Both the position numbers and the translations under genes were made by a program. From Eudorina sp. 2006-703-Eu-15 (lineage: Eukaryota > Chlorophyta > Chlorophyceae > Chlamydomonadales > Volvocaceae): DNA of 64,000 bases. The DNA lies in NCBI GenBank assembly GCA_003117195.1, contig BDSI01000040.1, forward strand, positions 1 to 64,000, read 5' to 3'. Of the stretch, positions 47,801 through 61,000 are shown one piece after another; position 1 is the stretch's first letter; every line of letters starts with the position of its first letter. The notes below the pieces were generated by a model. The model searched no databases and was not told the DNA's origin. It saw only the letters and a list, made by a program, of their open reading frames with translations.

Positions 47801-50800
47801 CTCTGCTGATGATGCCAGTGATGACGATGAGGGGGACCGCGGCGGCGCCGGCTGCGCCGCCGCCGATGGGGCGTCTGCCACCACGTGATGGGCGGGGGCG
47901 GGGCGCCGTGGCGTCAGCTCGGACGGGGCGTCCGCCACTCCGCGCAACGCCGGGGTGCGGCTCGGAGGGGTAGAGGGCGCGGTCGCGGTCGTGGTCGCGG
48001 GAGAGGGAGATGCACAGAGAGCGGTCCCGGGAGGGGTCGCCGCAGCCGCGCTGCGGTCCCCCTTACGGATGAGGGTCGCGACTGGTGCGACTGGTTCGGA
48101 GCTGCAGCCATCAGTATCATCATCCTCATCGCCATCCTCATCATCATCATCATCATCATCGTCATCGTCATCATCATCATCACTATCATCATCATTATTA
48201 TCATCATCCGAGGGACTTGACACCCGCGACCGACCTTCGCCGCCCTGTTCGTCGCGCCGGCATTGGCGGCAATCACTCTCCGGCGCCGGTGACGGATGTT
48301 GCAGACCCATGGGTCGGTGCGCCCCATGCGGCGGTCCTGCACGATCCAACGTCGAGGATCCGTCTCCTGCGCGTCCAGGGAGGGGATATGGGGGAAATGG
48401 GTAGACACAGTCCAGGGAGGGGATATGGGGGAAATGGGTAGACACAGTCCAGGGAGGGGATATGGGGGAAATGGGTAGACACAGTCCAGGGAGGGGATAT
48501 GGGGGAAATGGGTAGACACAGTCCAGGGAGGGGATATGGGGGAAATGGGTAGACACAGTCCAGGGAGGGGATATGGGGGAAATGGGTAGACACAGTCCAG
48601 GGAGGGGATATGGGGGAAATGGGTAGACACAGTCCAGGGAGGGGATATGGGGGAAATGGGTAGACACAGTCCAGGGAGGGGATATGGGGGAAATGGGTAG
48701 ACACAGTCCAGGGAGGGGATATGGGGGAAATGGGTAGACACAGTCCAGGGAGGGGATATGGGGGAAATGGGTAGACACAGTCCAGGGAGGGGATATGGGG
48801 AAATGGGTAGACACAGTCCAGGGAAGGGAACAAATGGGAGGCTTTTAGATCGCCAGCGGCAGCGGACGTCGTCGGCGGTGGGATGCACGACATAGTGCCC
48901 CCGCTGCAAGCGCTCCTGGCTCGTCGCGTTTCGGCGACGCGGCGGCGGCAGCGCCCTTGGGGACTGGCAATCGGCCAGCCAGCTGGGTGCATGGCCTCGC
49001 ATACCCCTTCTTGCCTTCCATGATACGGTCACTTCCGAGATCCCGAGGCCCTCCCTCCCCTACACGCTATTGCCCCTCCCCCACGACTAGGACCGCTCCC
49101 TCCCCTACACGCTATTGCCCCTCCCCCAAGACTAGGACCGCTCCCTCCCCTACACGCTATTGCCCCTCCCCCAAGACTAGGACCGCTGATCTGGACAGCG
49201 CGGCGGCCCCCTAGCCCTAATCCCTGCCCGCTGCACGCGCCCACCTGCCTCGCCCGCCGCTGCTTCCCCGGTCGCTGCGGCTGGTGGTGTTTGCCGTCTT
49301 GTCAGGGACATTGCCACCCTCCTTCCCAAGGGGAAGGGAACAGACCGGGCCACGTCCGTCAGGCTGCGCAGCCAGGCTGGCCACGCCTGCCCAGCTTCCC
49401 GGCGCCCAGGCTGCTGCTGCGCGGGAGGCCGCGGAATCCGTAAGACTTTTGGGCGGGACACCGGGTTGACCTCCGAACCCACCCACCCACCCACACCGCC
49501 GCCAAGCCACCAGTCCCCGGTGGTACCCAGACGCTGACTGTCGGGTGCATGCACGCATGTGACCGAATGCTGCGCTCATACGGGCCATGGGGTGCATGCA
49601 TGGGGTGCCACGCATGTCGTACGTGGCGGGTACGGCAGGTTGTTACCTGATCGAACGCCACCCTGGCGAAGACCTTGATGGCGGCGGCGGCGGTGAGGCA
49701 GAGGGCAACGGTGGTCATTCCGAGCCTCAAGGCGCGGTCGGAGGGGTCCAGCAGCTGGGTGATGAAACCGACGAAACGCCCGCCGCGCTGTCCTACCCGC
49801 CGCGGCACTGGGCGCTGCCCCCACGCGGGGGTGTGGGCGCTGCCGGCCTTGCCCCCACTGTCGTCCATGCTGTATTGGATCGCCGTCGGATCCGCCCCAC
49901 CCTCTGGACGCCAGGCCGCGTCCCCATCCGCCGACGCGCCGCAACCCCGGCAACCCGGACGCGGCGGCTGTCCGGCGCAGGCGCGGTCCTCCTCGCGCCC
50001 GTGGGCAACCCCAGCCGCAGCACCAGCCAAACTGCCGGCGGCCGGTTGCTGCGCGTGTTGAGCGGGTGCAGCTGGTCCTCGGTCACCACCCCGGCAGGTG
50101 GCTGCTGCTGCTTGGGCGGTTCTCGCTGCTCCAGTCGGTGCCGTGTCCGCCGCCGTGTTTCCACTTGGACGTTGCCTGAGGCAGAGGATCAGGTACAGGA
50201 CGCTTGCCGGCGTTCTGATCGCCTGGGACAGATGGGGAGGAACCGAGGCCAGAGGACCGGCCGTCTCCTTGCTCTCGCCGATCGTCCGCTATCGTGCGTG
50301 CTAACTGATTGCCTTGCCCGCCGTCGCGATGGACCCCGATGGACCCCGATGGACGGACGGCCAGATGACGGCTAGACCAGGCTAGACAACCGAAGTGACG
50401 CTGTCGCGTGGACTGCTGCGGCCCGCCATATGAATTTGCGTTGCGTGGAACCCAGCGCGAAAGCCGCGGAAACCCGCAATTCTTCGCTCACTCGGCTCTC
50501 ACTCACTGTGCAGCAGTTTTCGCGATTCCATCATCATAATCCGTAACCGTAAACACTGGTTGGCACGGCTCATCAGATAGGTGAACGCCAGCGCCATCGA
50601 TATCCTAGGGACGGCAAAGAAGCGGCGAAGGGCGGCGGCAAGGTCAGGTTCGGCTCCAAAGGACCTCCTTTGCAGCAAGTATACACGTGCAACACTGGGT
50701 CGCTTGCCAGCTGTCAATGATCGCCACCGTGTTCTATGCGAAGCGTGAAGACCGATGATCCGCGCAGGGCCGCGATACCGGCGCCACGCTACACGGCCCG

Positions 50801-51039
50801 GCTGGCCCGGCCACAGCGCGCACCTGAAAACAAGCCGGTGCCCTACAAAGCTGTTGAGCAACCTGTTCAATTGTGCATATCTGTTCAGTAGTGTATATCG
50901 AAGCGAGCTCCGTGTCCTCAAGGGCTTCTTCCTGTGAAAGGTCGAGTGCCGTTGGCCGAAAGGAGTGCGCACCAAAGTTCCAACAAGAGCCCGGCTTGGC
51001 GGTAAACTGGCGCTGAAAGATTGATGATAACGCGAGCAT
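44888..51039 (-). CDS. Membrane-anchored RING-finger protein (probable E3 ubiquitin ligase)
   Basis: The C-terminus has a RING with ligands CCVC...H-ASGVL-H-VGV-CGEC...CPLC, followed by RQDV. A His replaces the third Cys, giving the C2H2C4 spacing known from Mdm2-type RINGs, so ubiquitin ligase activity is likely. Well-supported exons (minus): one ending at 49647 with a hydrophobic segment (LGMTTVALCLTAAAAIKVF), 49416-49245, and 48366-44888. Their phases agree (0 then 1). The last exon alone gives 1158 residues, mostly low complexity: a poly-Asp run near its start, then Ala/Pro/Gln-rich sequence. Probable first exon 51039-50824 has a short hydrophobic start and LASIYTTEQICTIEQVAQQL. Exons between 50824 and about 50160 are unresolved. 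Two membrane segments plus a C-terminal RING recall MUL1/SP1 ligases, but I see no GIDE domain. It is divergent from the exostosin gene. Confidence 0.65.
48374..48825 (-). repeat. 37-bp minisatellite, about 12 copies, at the last intron acceptor of the RING gene
   Basis: Near-identical 37-bp units (plus strand begins TCCAGGGAGGGGATATGGGG) end about ten bases before the acceptor GCGCAG|GA at 48366. Because 37 is not a multiple of three and lacks stops, long Pro/Phe/Ser-rich open frames appear in all minus frames. Phase agreement of the flanking exons shows the array is intronic. Confidence 0.9.
49053..49187. repeat. Three tandem 45-bp units in an intron of the RING gene
   Basis: Three near-identical units beginning CCCTCCCCTACACGCTATTG lie between the exon 49245-49416 and the last exon. 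One differs by a single base (CACGACTAGG against CAAGACTAGG). Confidence 0.9.
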
Positions 51040-52039
51040 GAAGACTATGGAGGAGAGGCAACGGATCGGGAAGATGCGGCCTGCAGGCACACCCCACGGC
51101 GAGTTTGGACTTTCAGCCAACACGTTCCACGATGTTCCCGCCACTCAAAAGCACCGATTAAGTTTTCAGATGCTGGTGGCCGATTGCGAATGCTCACCGC
51201 CTTGACGATTTGGCCAGCGCACCCTCGAGCTGCGCTGAGACTCAACCTTGGTGTCGGGGGGGTTTGAGAGTGCCATGCGGATGTTTTTGAGATAAGTCAG
51301 CCTTAAATATATGTTATATCACGACGGGCCTTGGTTGCATAAATCGAGTCAATTGAATTCTTCTGGGTCTTGCATCAGTTCGTGTTCGTCAGCCACGCCG
51401 TGCCACCTTTAGTCGAGGGCATTTTTGGACAGCAAACGTTAAGCTCATGTACGGTACTACACATTTAATATCCAGGAAATTCTCTGGTGTTGTGCGTTTT
51501 TCCTCAAGGTGGCCGAGGCTCTTACGTCACGACCAACGACCGGGACCTATCGAACGGCGACCGCCTGCGAGCGAGTCCGATCGGGTACCACTACATTTGC
51601 CATGCACATATAATGTTTTTATCGAGATTATGGATGCAGTCATATGCGATTGTGAGTTTAGATGGCAGCGACGCGCGCGACCAGCCCCTACCAGGCCATG
51701 GGGCCACTGGCCCACACTGGTTTGCAAACGATAGTTTGCAAGCGAGGAACCAAGGACGAGTGGTGTCAGTCAGGTGACGAAGGAGGCAGGACCGCGGCAC
51801 AGGTGCCAAGGGCAGTTTATCGTTAGTACGGAGCTGTTGGTCTGCCGAATCAATCCGAATCAATCGCAAGTTGCAGAGGCTCGCCAACCAGTAGTTTGGT
51901 TTGCAAAATTCTTCGGGCCTATTTTTTACTCAGTTACCTGTAGCAATTAGTCGAACGTGATGTGCGGCTTGTAACGTGATCATGACTTTCCGTTTCGACG
52001 AAATTATGAAGTTAGATTAGCAGTTGCTTAACTATAGGA
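51040..52039. promoter_or_regulatory. Divergent intergenic region between RING and exostosin genes
   Basis: About 1 kb of AT-richer DNA separates two genes transcribed in opposite directions. It should contain both promoters and 5' UTRs. No other conserved coding sequence or clear TATA box was seen. The RING start is not certain, so the left edge is approximate. Confidence 0.4.
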
Positions 52040-55000
52040 ATGATTTGTACGCGTCCTACGTTGTTGCTTTGGTTCTTGCTGTGTACATCGCGCCACGGTG
52101 GCCTCGTCCTAGGCAGCTTTCGCCAGCTGCTTCAGTCGGATTTACCGCAAAATGTACATTTTAATCTGCCGCGTGTGGCATATCTGAAACCTCGTCCTGG
52201 TGCGTTTACGCATGGCTGGCCGTGCAGCAACAGCGGATACTAATCTTGCACACTACCTGACTTCTTTCCAGGGGATCCCGATGTCATGACTCGGCGCTGG
52301 TCTGAGCATGATGCGGATAGCGTTGACTCAGGTACGACAAGTGCGACCATGTAGATCACTTGGTGAAACCGGTGGTGCCCGAGCGGGCCGAATTTCAGTC
52401 TGCACAATAGAAAGAAGATGTCAAGCGGTAGAGTCGCCTGGCAATCACAGTCGTTTCCCTTGCTTTGATGACCCTCCGTTTGTCCCTCGCTCCCTCCCGC
52501 CCCTCTGGCCTCCCCTCCTTCTGTCTCGTACTCAATCACACACAAGTTTGATAACTCATCCAAGCCCTGTCTCCCCTGACGCCCCGTCCCGCACCGCCAC
52601 GCAGCTGTGCGGCGGCGCTGTCGGCTCGTCCGGGGCACCTGGTGCGGCGATTTCCTGCGGCAGCCGGGAGTGCCCACTCGGCCCGTGCCCCGGGGCAACC
52701 TGGACTGTCCCAACGACTGCTCCGGATGGGGCACCTGCAACCACGACACGGGCTTCTGCCTCTGCCCGGCCGGTGTGTGGGGACTTGGTCAGGAGGGTTT
52801 GGGTTTGTCAGGCGACGGACCCGGGGACCGGGCAACGTGATGGTGGTTGTGCAGACTTGGTGGAGGTGGAGGTGGAGCGGCGCCGGGAGCCTTTCCGTCC
52901 CGCAGGCGGTGTGCATCCGCTGCGTCGCGTTGCTCCAGAGGGAGCATGTGAGGACGTGGACAGCCAGCAAGCCAAACGAGCGGGCGATGGGCGATGGCAC
53001 CGCAAGCGAGCTTGCGGAGTGTTCTGTCGCGGTTGAAAGTTGGCATTTTGGGTTGACGGTAACCGTTATGTAGCCACTGACCGCAACGGCGCTGTGACAT
53101 GATGTATGGAGTGTCGTATCCTGCGCTGTGTGTGTGATGGGGCCGGGGAGTCAGACGATGACCGCGACCCACCGGGCTGGCCCCGCCCCGCCGCGCCCCT
53201 CCTTCCCTCTCCGAAGGTCACGGCGGCCCGGATTGCGGCACGGAGGTGAAGCGGCCTTGCGCCGACGGGCACCGGGACAAGCACTTCCCTAACAACACGC
53301 AACCCAGGGTAAGAGGGGCTACGTGGAGGGCTGGGGAGAGGGCTTAGCTGGCCCGGTCGCCGGGGGCATCCGGGTGCTTTGGTGTTGGGCTGGGTAGGGG
53401 TGCACGGGCTGCACCGTGATGTGTGTTGCGCGACCCATGGATCACGACGGCGCCCAGGGGAGGCTCCGTCCATCGGGGCGGCCAATGAACACATTGTCTG
53501 CCATGACAGTTGCGCGTGTCTGTGATTGGGCTGTGCTATGCTGTTATGGACAACCCCATTCCATCCCAACCTGTGGTAAGCTTTATGCGTCCGAGATCGA
53601 TTTTGGACGCGGTGTGCTGGAACACCCTGGCCTCCCTGCCCGCATGGGGCAGAGGCGGGCAGCTGCGCCGTTATCCGGTCCTGGGATCCACCCCTGGGCC
53701 CTTGACCCTTCCCACAGAGCTCCATGGGACCCGACAAGCTGGATCGGAACGTCACGGATGAGGGTTGGACGGCGTCCAGGTGCTTTGGTGGGTAGGGGGG
53801 CAGGGCGGCTGGAGCGTGGAGGGTGGGGAGCACGGTTAAACGGGAAGCAAAACCGATTCCGACGTGAACCGCACCTGACCTCAAGGCGGGGAGTGGGGGC
53901 TGTCTGCTGAGGCTGGTGCAAGGTCAGATGAGGGCGACGCGGGGTGGGGTTTGGCACCCGTGCTGCCTGAGTGCGCCCTTCGCGCGGATCTCCGCAACAG
54001 ACCCAGGGCAGGGTCGCGGGCCTGCCCATTGCTGCACCACCCACCACCTGGTTGCGGCTGCCGCCCCCGGCGCTGCAGGGTACTGCAATGACGACACGGC
54101 GACGTGTTTCTGCGGGGAAGGGCCCATGCGCCACATCCCCGCGCCGCCCGGCTCGCCGCCCTGGACGCCGCCGATCCAGTGGGGCCGTGTGCTGTCAGAC
54201 GGCTGCCAGCCAAAGACCGTAAGTGGACACCGCTGCGGGTGCGACCGGAGCAAAGGTGACGAGGCAGGGTGGCGGGGAAGGGCAAATGCCAGACCTAGGG
54301 CCGGGAGGGGGGGGGCAGGCAGGGCAAGGGGTAGAGCTGGACCCAGCCCTGCAAGCCGGGAGGAGGGGGGGGCGGCGGGACAGCCGGCGCATCAGTTTGG
54401 GAGGGGGCCAGTGTTGCGCTTGGTGTTAGATACGGTACTCGTGGCTGCACCGGCACCTGGCCAGCCCGGATCAGACGCGAGGGTTGGAGAGCTGGGCTTC
54501 GGCCGCGGGACAGCTGCCAGGACAGCACCTTACGGCACGGCACGGCACGGCATGGCAGTCCAGGACCACCTAGCTCACCTCAGGGCTGCTGTCGCGTTCG
54601 TGTCCACCAAACCCGGGCCGCCCTGGGGCGCCCGGCCGCCTCATCAAAGCCCTTACCGCAGGCTTGCCCGTAGAGGGGAGGGTATAGGAAATTGGTAGAC
54701 ATCTTCAAACTGCGCTGCTGCCAGAGCGACGGTCGGTTCGACTGGAGAAACAGAGGGGCGGGGATCTCTGACCCACCATGATGCTGGCCGACCCGTGGGT
54801 CCACAGGACGCCATGGGCATCCCCTCCTTCAACCACGGGGGCGGCACCGCGTACAGCGACGTGTACGGCCCGGTTGGGTGGTGCAACACCAACAAGTCGC
54901 ACCACCAGTGAGTGGGGGATGCCCGCAACCTGTCGTGTGCTGCCAAGCGATACGGTATATCGGGAGGGGGTGAGGGGCCACGTTGCGGGGCGCGTGGGTG

Positions 55001-58000
55001 GTTGGGCATGGGTTGGGCGCATGGGTTTCACCTCCAGTCGCCTGCCACTGGTTACCCGGGCCTGCCACCGGTTCGTTCCTCGCGCTCGCTTCCTGCCGCG
55101 TCCCAACGCCCTTCCTCGGTCACGCGCCCCCCCGCTCCCCTTGCAAACTGGCCCGCCCAGCTGCGGCTGCTTCCTGGAGATCGCTGAGCCCTGCGACTTC
55201 AGTGTGCCCATGGAGACCACCTGCGTCAACCAGTGCGGGGGCCATGGGGACTGCTTCTTCGGGTACTGCAGGCAGGTGGCGGGGCGCAGGAGGCTGGTGG
55301 CGGGGGCAGGTGACTGGTGGCTGGTGGCAGGGGCAGGGGGCACGGGGGGCCGCAGACTGGGTAATGGGGGCGGTGGGCCAACAAAACACAAGCCCCGGGG
55401 GCCAGGGGGCCCCATGAGTCAGGGGTCCCTGCCAAAAGAGAAACAACGGCCCTGCGACGGGGGGCGGCAGGTAGGCGGGCGGGTCTTGGCACCTGCGGCA
55501 CCCCGCCGCAGCTACAGCTACAGCTACAGCTCGGCGGCCTCGTGTGCGTCATGTGAAGACTTCGGCGGTCGTTGCGCGCCAACGGTGGGGCCGACTTTGA
55601 CCGGCTTGTTGTCGTCCTACGACCCGGAACCTGAGGGAGCCTGAGGGCCGACCCACCTGACCCGCGGACCCCGTGACCTCATCACGTCTGTGTCCGTTCG
55701 GGGCCATTGCGCTGCGCGCGCCCCTGCCTTCCCTCGCGTCCTCCCTTTGCGCGGCCTGCAGCCAGGGCCGGGACCGACCTGAGCTGTGTCCTGCGGCGCC
55801 GGTGCAGGGATCAGCCTTCCTGCCGGCCGCTGCCGGCCGTCCATGGTGCTTGACATGGTTCCTGCCGGTGGAACGCTTTGCCCGCACCCTCACCTGTCAC
55901 GTGTGTTGCCTGCTGGCGGCTCTCTCCCTCTCCGTGTGCGGCTTTCTGCGGGTCGGTAGACTGAACTAATCCTCTCCGGCTGCTCGTCACTCACGGCCCC
56001 TTCCGGTGTTGCGGCCCCCTCAGGTGCCACCCCGGCTGGTACGGGTCGGACTGCACGCGCAAGCGGGCGGGGCTTGACATGGAAGCGGGTGAGCGGGAGG
56101 GGCGGTTGAGGGGGCCTGAGATTGCGGCCCTTCCGGTTTCGTGACACCAGCTAACCTCTAAGACACGCACTTAACACATACCAGGTTACTTTCCACACCG
56201 GGTTGCTCTCCTACAACACACATCTACAAAAGAGCCCACGCATACATAGGGGCGGTTTCCTCGCCAAACACGCACACAAGCCATCCCCTCAGGTTCCTTC
56301 CCTAAACACACAGCCCATCCCCCCCACGTGATTGCTGACCTCCGGCGCCCTCCACTGCCGGCCATGCTGTGCTCCATGATTTGCCCCGATGCTCACCTGC
56401 TGGCTTATCGGCGCTTCCTCGCCCCGTCCTCTTCTGGTGTCTACCACCGCACCAAATCGGTGCACTGCCTCCCCCCTCCCTCCCTCACTCCCGGTGCGCT
56501 GCTGCGTGTCTGGGCAATCGGAGCTCCGGTCGTACACCGTCCGGCCCCTGCCACACCGTCCGGCCCCTGCCACCCCGGCACACCGTGCGCCCCCTGCTGC
56601 CGCTCCAGGATTGCACGACGGCGGCGATCGGCCCTGGCTGAAGAGCGTCACCGTCACACCGCCTGCGGCGCTACCGCTGCCCGCAGCGCCCACCCGGCCC
56701 CGTCCGCTCATCTACGTGAGTGAGTTGTGATACCGGATGTCCATGTGTGCACATGTAGAATGGAAACGGATGAAAAGGGGCGGGGGAAGAGAAAACAGCA
56801 AACCCACGCCCCGAAGCGACCCGACCGGCCTGTCCTCAAAAGCACCGGCAACACCCGGGGGCTCAGATCGGGGTCCCGCCGGGCCGTATGTGCGTGAGGG
56901 TGAGGTCGTGTGAACTGCCCTGGCGGAGGTTTCGCGCAGGGCAGCGCGGAATGCAAGAGGGCGGAATGCAAGAGCATGTGGACGGATGGATGCAGGCACA
57001 AGCTTGCGACAAAGCGGTTGTGGCGCTTGCTCGTACACGCCGTACTATGTCGTCCGTGCCGCGTCCGTCCCGTGTCACCGTACGGAAACGAACGGGGGTG
57101 CTGCATGGGGTTTTGTTTGCGGTCGGACATAATCTTGCTGGTATTGTTGTTGTTGTTGGTGGCGGTGGCGGCACCCACTCAACTCCTCACGCAGGTGTAC
57201 GACGTGCCGTCCGAGTACACGTCACGGATGCTGCAGTACAGGAACCTCGCGTGAGTTGGCATGCGTTGCTACGTTGCTGGGGGCCCGTAACCACTGCGCT
57301 GCGTTGTTCTGTACTATGATGGGGCCCACCGGCCGGTCTCTGCTTCAACACGAGGTGGATATGACGAGTGCCGTTCATCGCCCTACGGCAGCATTCCCAT
57401 TGGTCAGGCTTGATGGGGTCCTCCAGGGCTTGGGAGTGCGTTTGTGTTGGATGAGAGTGCAAACGAGGGGGAGATGTCCCGCTGCAACCGCACAAACCCT
57501 CGGCTGCATCCAGGAGCGGTCAGCGGAGGACGGCACGCGGTCACAGTCTCGATGCGGGGCCCTTCGAGTTAACAGTCACCTACCGACCCACCAGACATCC
57601 TACCTGCCATCCTACCGATCTACCATCCTATCTAGCATCGGTCGCACAGCAGTGCCGCCCCCGCACCTCTCTCACCCACCACTCCTCCGTGCGACGTTTC
57701 CCGCACCGTTGCCAGCGGCGCCCGTCCCTAACCCTCATCCGCCCGCCCCGTTAATATGTCCAGCCATGTCCTATACTCCCCCCTTTGTCAATAAAAACAG
57801 CGAGATTGCGAAACTATACCCCCTCGCCCCACCCCTTCCGCCTGCCAGGGACGCCTGCGTGTGGCGGCGGTTCCAGCCGGGCAACCTCACGAGGTTCACC
57901 GGCTTCACGTACAGCATCGAGACGTTGCTCCATGAGCGGCTGCTGCAGAGCGAGTTCAGGTGCGCGCCGGGGGAGGCGGCGGGAGGGAGAGGGGGGTGGG

Positions 58001-61000
58001 AGAGGGGGGTGGGAGAGGGGGGAGATAGGAGGAGGCAGGGCGGTTGAGCAATGCGGAACCGAAGGAGCGTGGCGCGAGACGGTGGTACCTTGTTCGCAGA
58101 AAGCACGCGTGCCTAGGAGGGACCGTACGAGTCCGGGAGGGACTGTACGGGCCCGGGAGGGACTGTAAGAGTCCGGGGGCGGACTGTACGAGTCCGGGGG
58201 CGGACTGCACGCGGCGGAGCCCTCTCCCAGTGTGCCGGCGTCACGACGCGGATGCCGGACAGACAGACAGACATGTGCGACACCGCGGGCCCCCAGGCCG
58301 GCGGGGTGCTCCCCGGCTGTGGGCAGCGACGCCCAGGTCGGGGCTGGTGGGCTTGCAGCGCATGCAAGTCAGGCAAGGGCACAGTGCGCTCTTAGAGGCG
58401 GGCGACCTCTTGAGCAACCTGCCTTACCTACCTACTTACCTACGTACCTACCTGCCTGCAGGACGTTCGACCCCGAGGAGGCGGATTTCTTCTACGTGCC
58501 CGTCTACGTGTCCTGCTACTTCTGGCCCATCCTGGGGTACGCGGACTACCCCTGGTGGTACGCGCCCAACGGTGGGTGGGCGGGTGTTAAAAAGAAAAAA
58601 ACAGCCCACGGTGGGTGGGCGGGTGTTAAAAAGAAAAACAGCCCACGGTGGGTGGGCGGGTCCACCCGGGCGAGAACCGGATTGGGGAGGCGGGGCGGGG
58701 CGGGGATGTCGTGCGCGCCTAGCAGCCAGGGCCGCAACCCAGAAAGGGATACGCAAATGAACCGAAATCGACGGCCCGCGCCCGCTTGCACACTGCTCCC
58801 CCACTCGAACCAACCCAACGCTGCGCGCATGCCGGCCGCTGCTGCGTGAGAGGCGCACTTGTTGTCGGAGGTGGGGCAGCCAGGGGTTCTGTCCCCGGGC
58901 AGTTTTGCAGAGCCGGACACGTTTGCAGAGCCGCACAGCGGCAAAGGTGGCTGCTGCACTGTGTGTGTGTTCGACGGCAAGGCGCGACTGGATGGAGCGG
59001 TGCACCGAGGGGGGGGGGGGCTCCTGCGCCTTCACCGCCGACCCCACATCCGCCATCTTGGCCACGACCGTCAGTCACCCCTTACCAGTCCCACCTCCGC
59101 CTGATCGCCAAGCCCCCTTTTAAATTACTTACCACCACCACTATGGTTGCAACTTCATTAGAACACTAGATCTAATCATAATAAATTTTTATAGAAAATT
59201 TTAATTAGAAATATTTAGAAAGTTAGAAGGTGAATCACCACCACACCGCAATGGCCTCCCCTCCGCCTTCACCTGGCCGCGCAGGTATGCGGCCCATGCA
59301 CGGCACCAACATGCTGCAGGAGGTTCACGCCTGGCTGTCCAGCCAGCTGCCCTGGTGGGGCCGCCGCGGGGGCCGCGATCACATCTGGCTCATGTCGCAT
59401 GATGAGGGCGCCTGCTGGATGCCCAAGGTGGTGTACGACACGTCCATCGTGCTGACGCACTGGGGGCGTACGGAACTGAACCACACCTCCAACACCGCAT
59501 ACCACATGGTAGGGTAGGCGCGCGCTGGGTAGGGGAGGGGATAGGCACGGTAGGGTGCATGACGGCCCAGGGCAGGGGAGGGGTGAGGCTGGGTTGCTGG
59601 GACGGGGAGGGCCTGGAGGCCAGCAGGGGGGGCGGGGCCGGCAGCTGGCATGGGCGGAAGGGCGTTCTAGGAAGGGAGTGTTCTAAGCTTCTAGGCAGCT
59701 GGCAGCCTGCCGGGCACCTGTCCGCTGCCCATGCCCCTCCTCCTCAGGCATGTCTTGTCTGGGTCGTGTCTGGGCTATTTGTTTTTCAACCCTCCTCAGG
59801 CCCCTTTTCAACGCCCTCAGGCCCCTTTTCAACCCTCCTCAGGCCCCTTTTCAACCCTCCTCAGGCCCCTTTTCAACCCTCAGGCCCACCGCGAAGGAGG
59901 AGACCCCACCGCGCGCTGGCCTGGCCTTGCGTTGCCTCGTCCGTGCTGGGCCGTTGCCAAGACGACTGTCGTTCGTGCGCTACGTTCCGTGACTGTGTGC
60001 TGTGTGCTGTGCGCTACGTTCCGTGACTGTGTGCTGTGTGCTGTGTGCAGGACAACTACAGCGGCGGCATGGACATCGGGTACTACGTGTGGCCGGGCAC
60101 CGACTTCAAGGACCGCATCGCCGGGCACCCCTGCTTCGACCCCGCCAAGGTAGGGAGTGCCCCGCGGCGGAGGTCCGCACGCCACGCGGCCGTGGCGTGC
60201 GTGTGCGTGTGCGTGTTTCGTACGACACGGCCTGCAGACGTCACTGTCTGGCCCCTTGTTGGAGCATGACAACCTGTTGGACTGCCGAACATCTCCGCCG
60301 CACGTACTGATCTTTCCACCCACCCGCCCACGCGTCCGCCCACNNNNNNNNNNNNNNNNNNNNNNNNNNNNNNNNNNNNNNNNNNNNNNNNNNNNNNNNN
60401 NNNNNNNNNNNNNNNNNNNNNNNNNNNNNNNNNNNNNNNNNNNNNNNNNNNNNNNNNNNNNNNNNNNNNNNNNNNNNNNNNNNNNNNNNNGCCAGGACCT
60501 GGTCATTCCCGCCTTCAAGCCCCCCGAGCACTACATGTCGTCCCCGCTGCTGGGCGCGCCCCCCTGGAGCGAGACATCCTGCTGTACTTCCGCGGCGACG
60601 TGGGGCTGCACCGCAAGCCGCACTACAGCCGGGGCATCCGCCAGAAGCTGTTCAAGTAAGTCACCCATCACCCGCCTGTCACCCGCCTCCGACATCTATG
60701 TACCTGCGTACCCCCCTGGCTTGCTGGGTTGCTGGCTGGCTGGGTGACGGGGCGAGGAAGGCGAGGAGACGCCGCAGGAGCCTTTGGTGCAGTGTGGCAG
60801 TGCAGAAGGCGGGAGAGCCTGGAGAGGCTCTGAAGTGAAGAACGAAGGGCACTGCCCGCGGACTAGCGGCCACCGCCTGTTGAGGCATAGGGCCACGTGT
60901 GTACGGAATGTGTACGGAATGTGGGCTACCCGCCCCGCCCGGCCATCCCTGTTGTCACTCGCGGCCGCCCTCCGCTGATCGCCGCCTCCTACCTTATCCC

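Noticed and set aside
48374..48825. CRISPR-like regular repeats
   Set aside because: The units are contiguous with no unique spacers, in a eukaryotic intron. The same holds for the 28-, 36- and 45-bp arrays.
48273..49032. Open frames with a Pro/Phe/Ser repeat resembling a structural or antifreeze-like protein
   Set aside because: A 37-bp intronic minisatellite open in all minus frames. The conserved RING frame enters after it, at 48366, with matching phase.
50499..50975. 158-codon minus-strand open frame upstream of the RING exons
   Set aside because: It overlaps the better-supported first-exon frame (51039-50824) and could not be joined in phase to the downstream exons. Part of it may be exonic, but I cannot support it.
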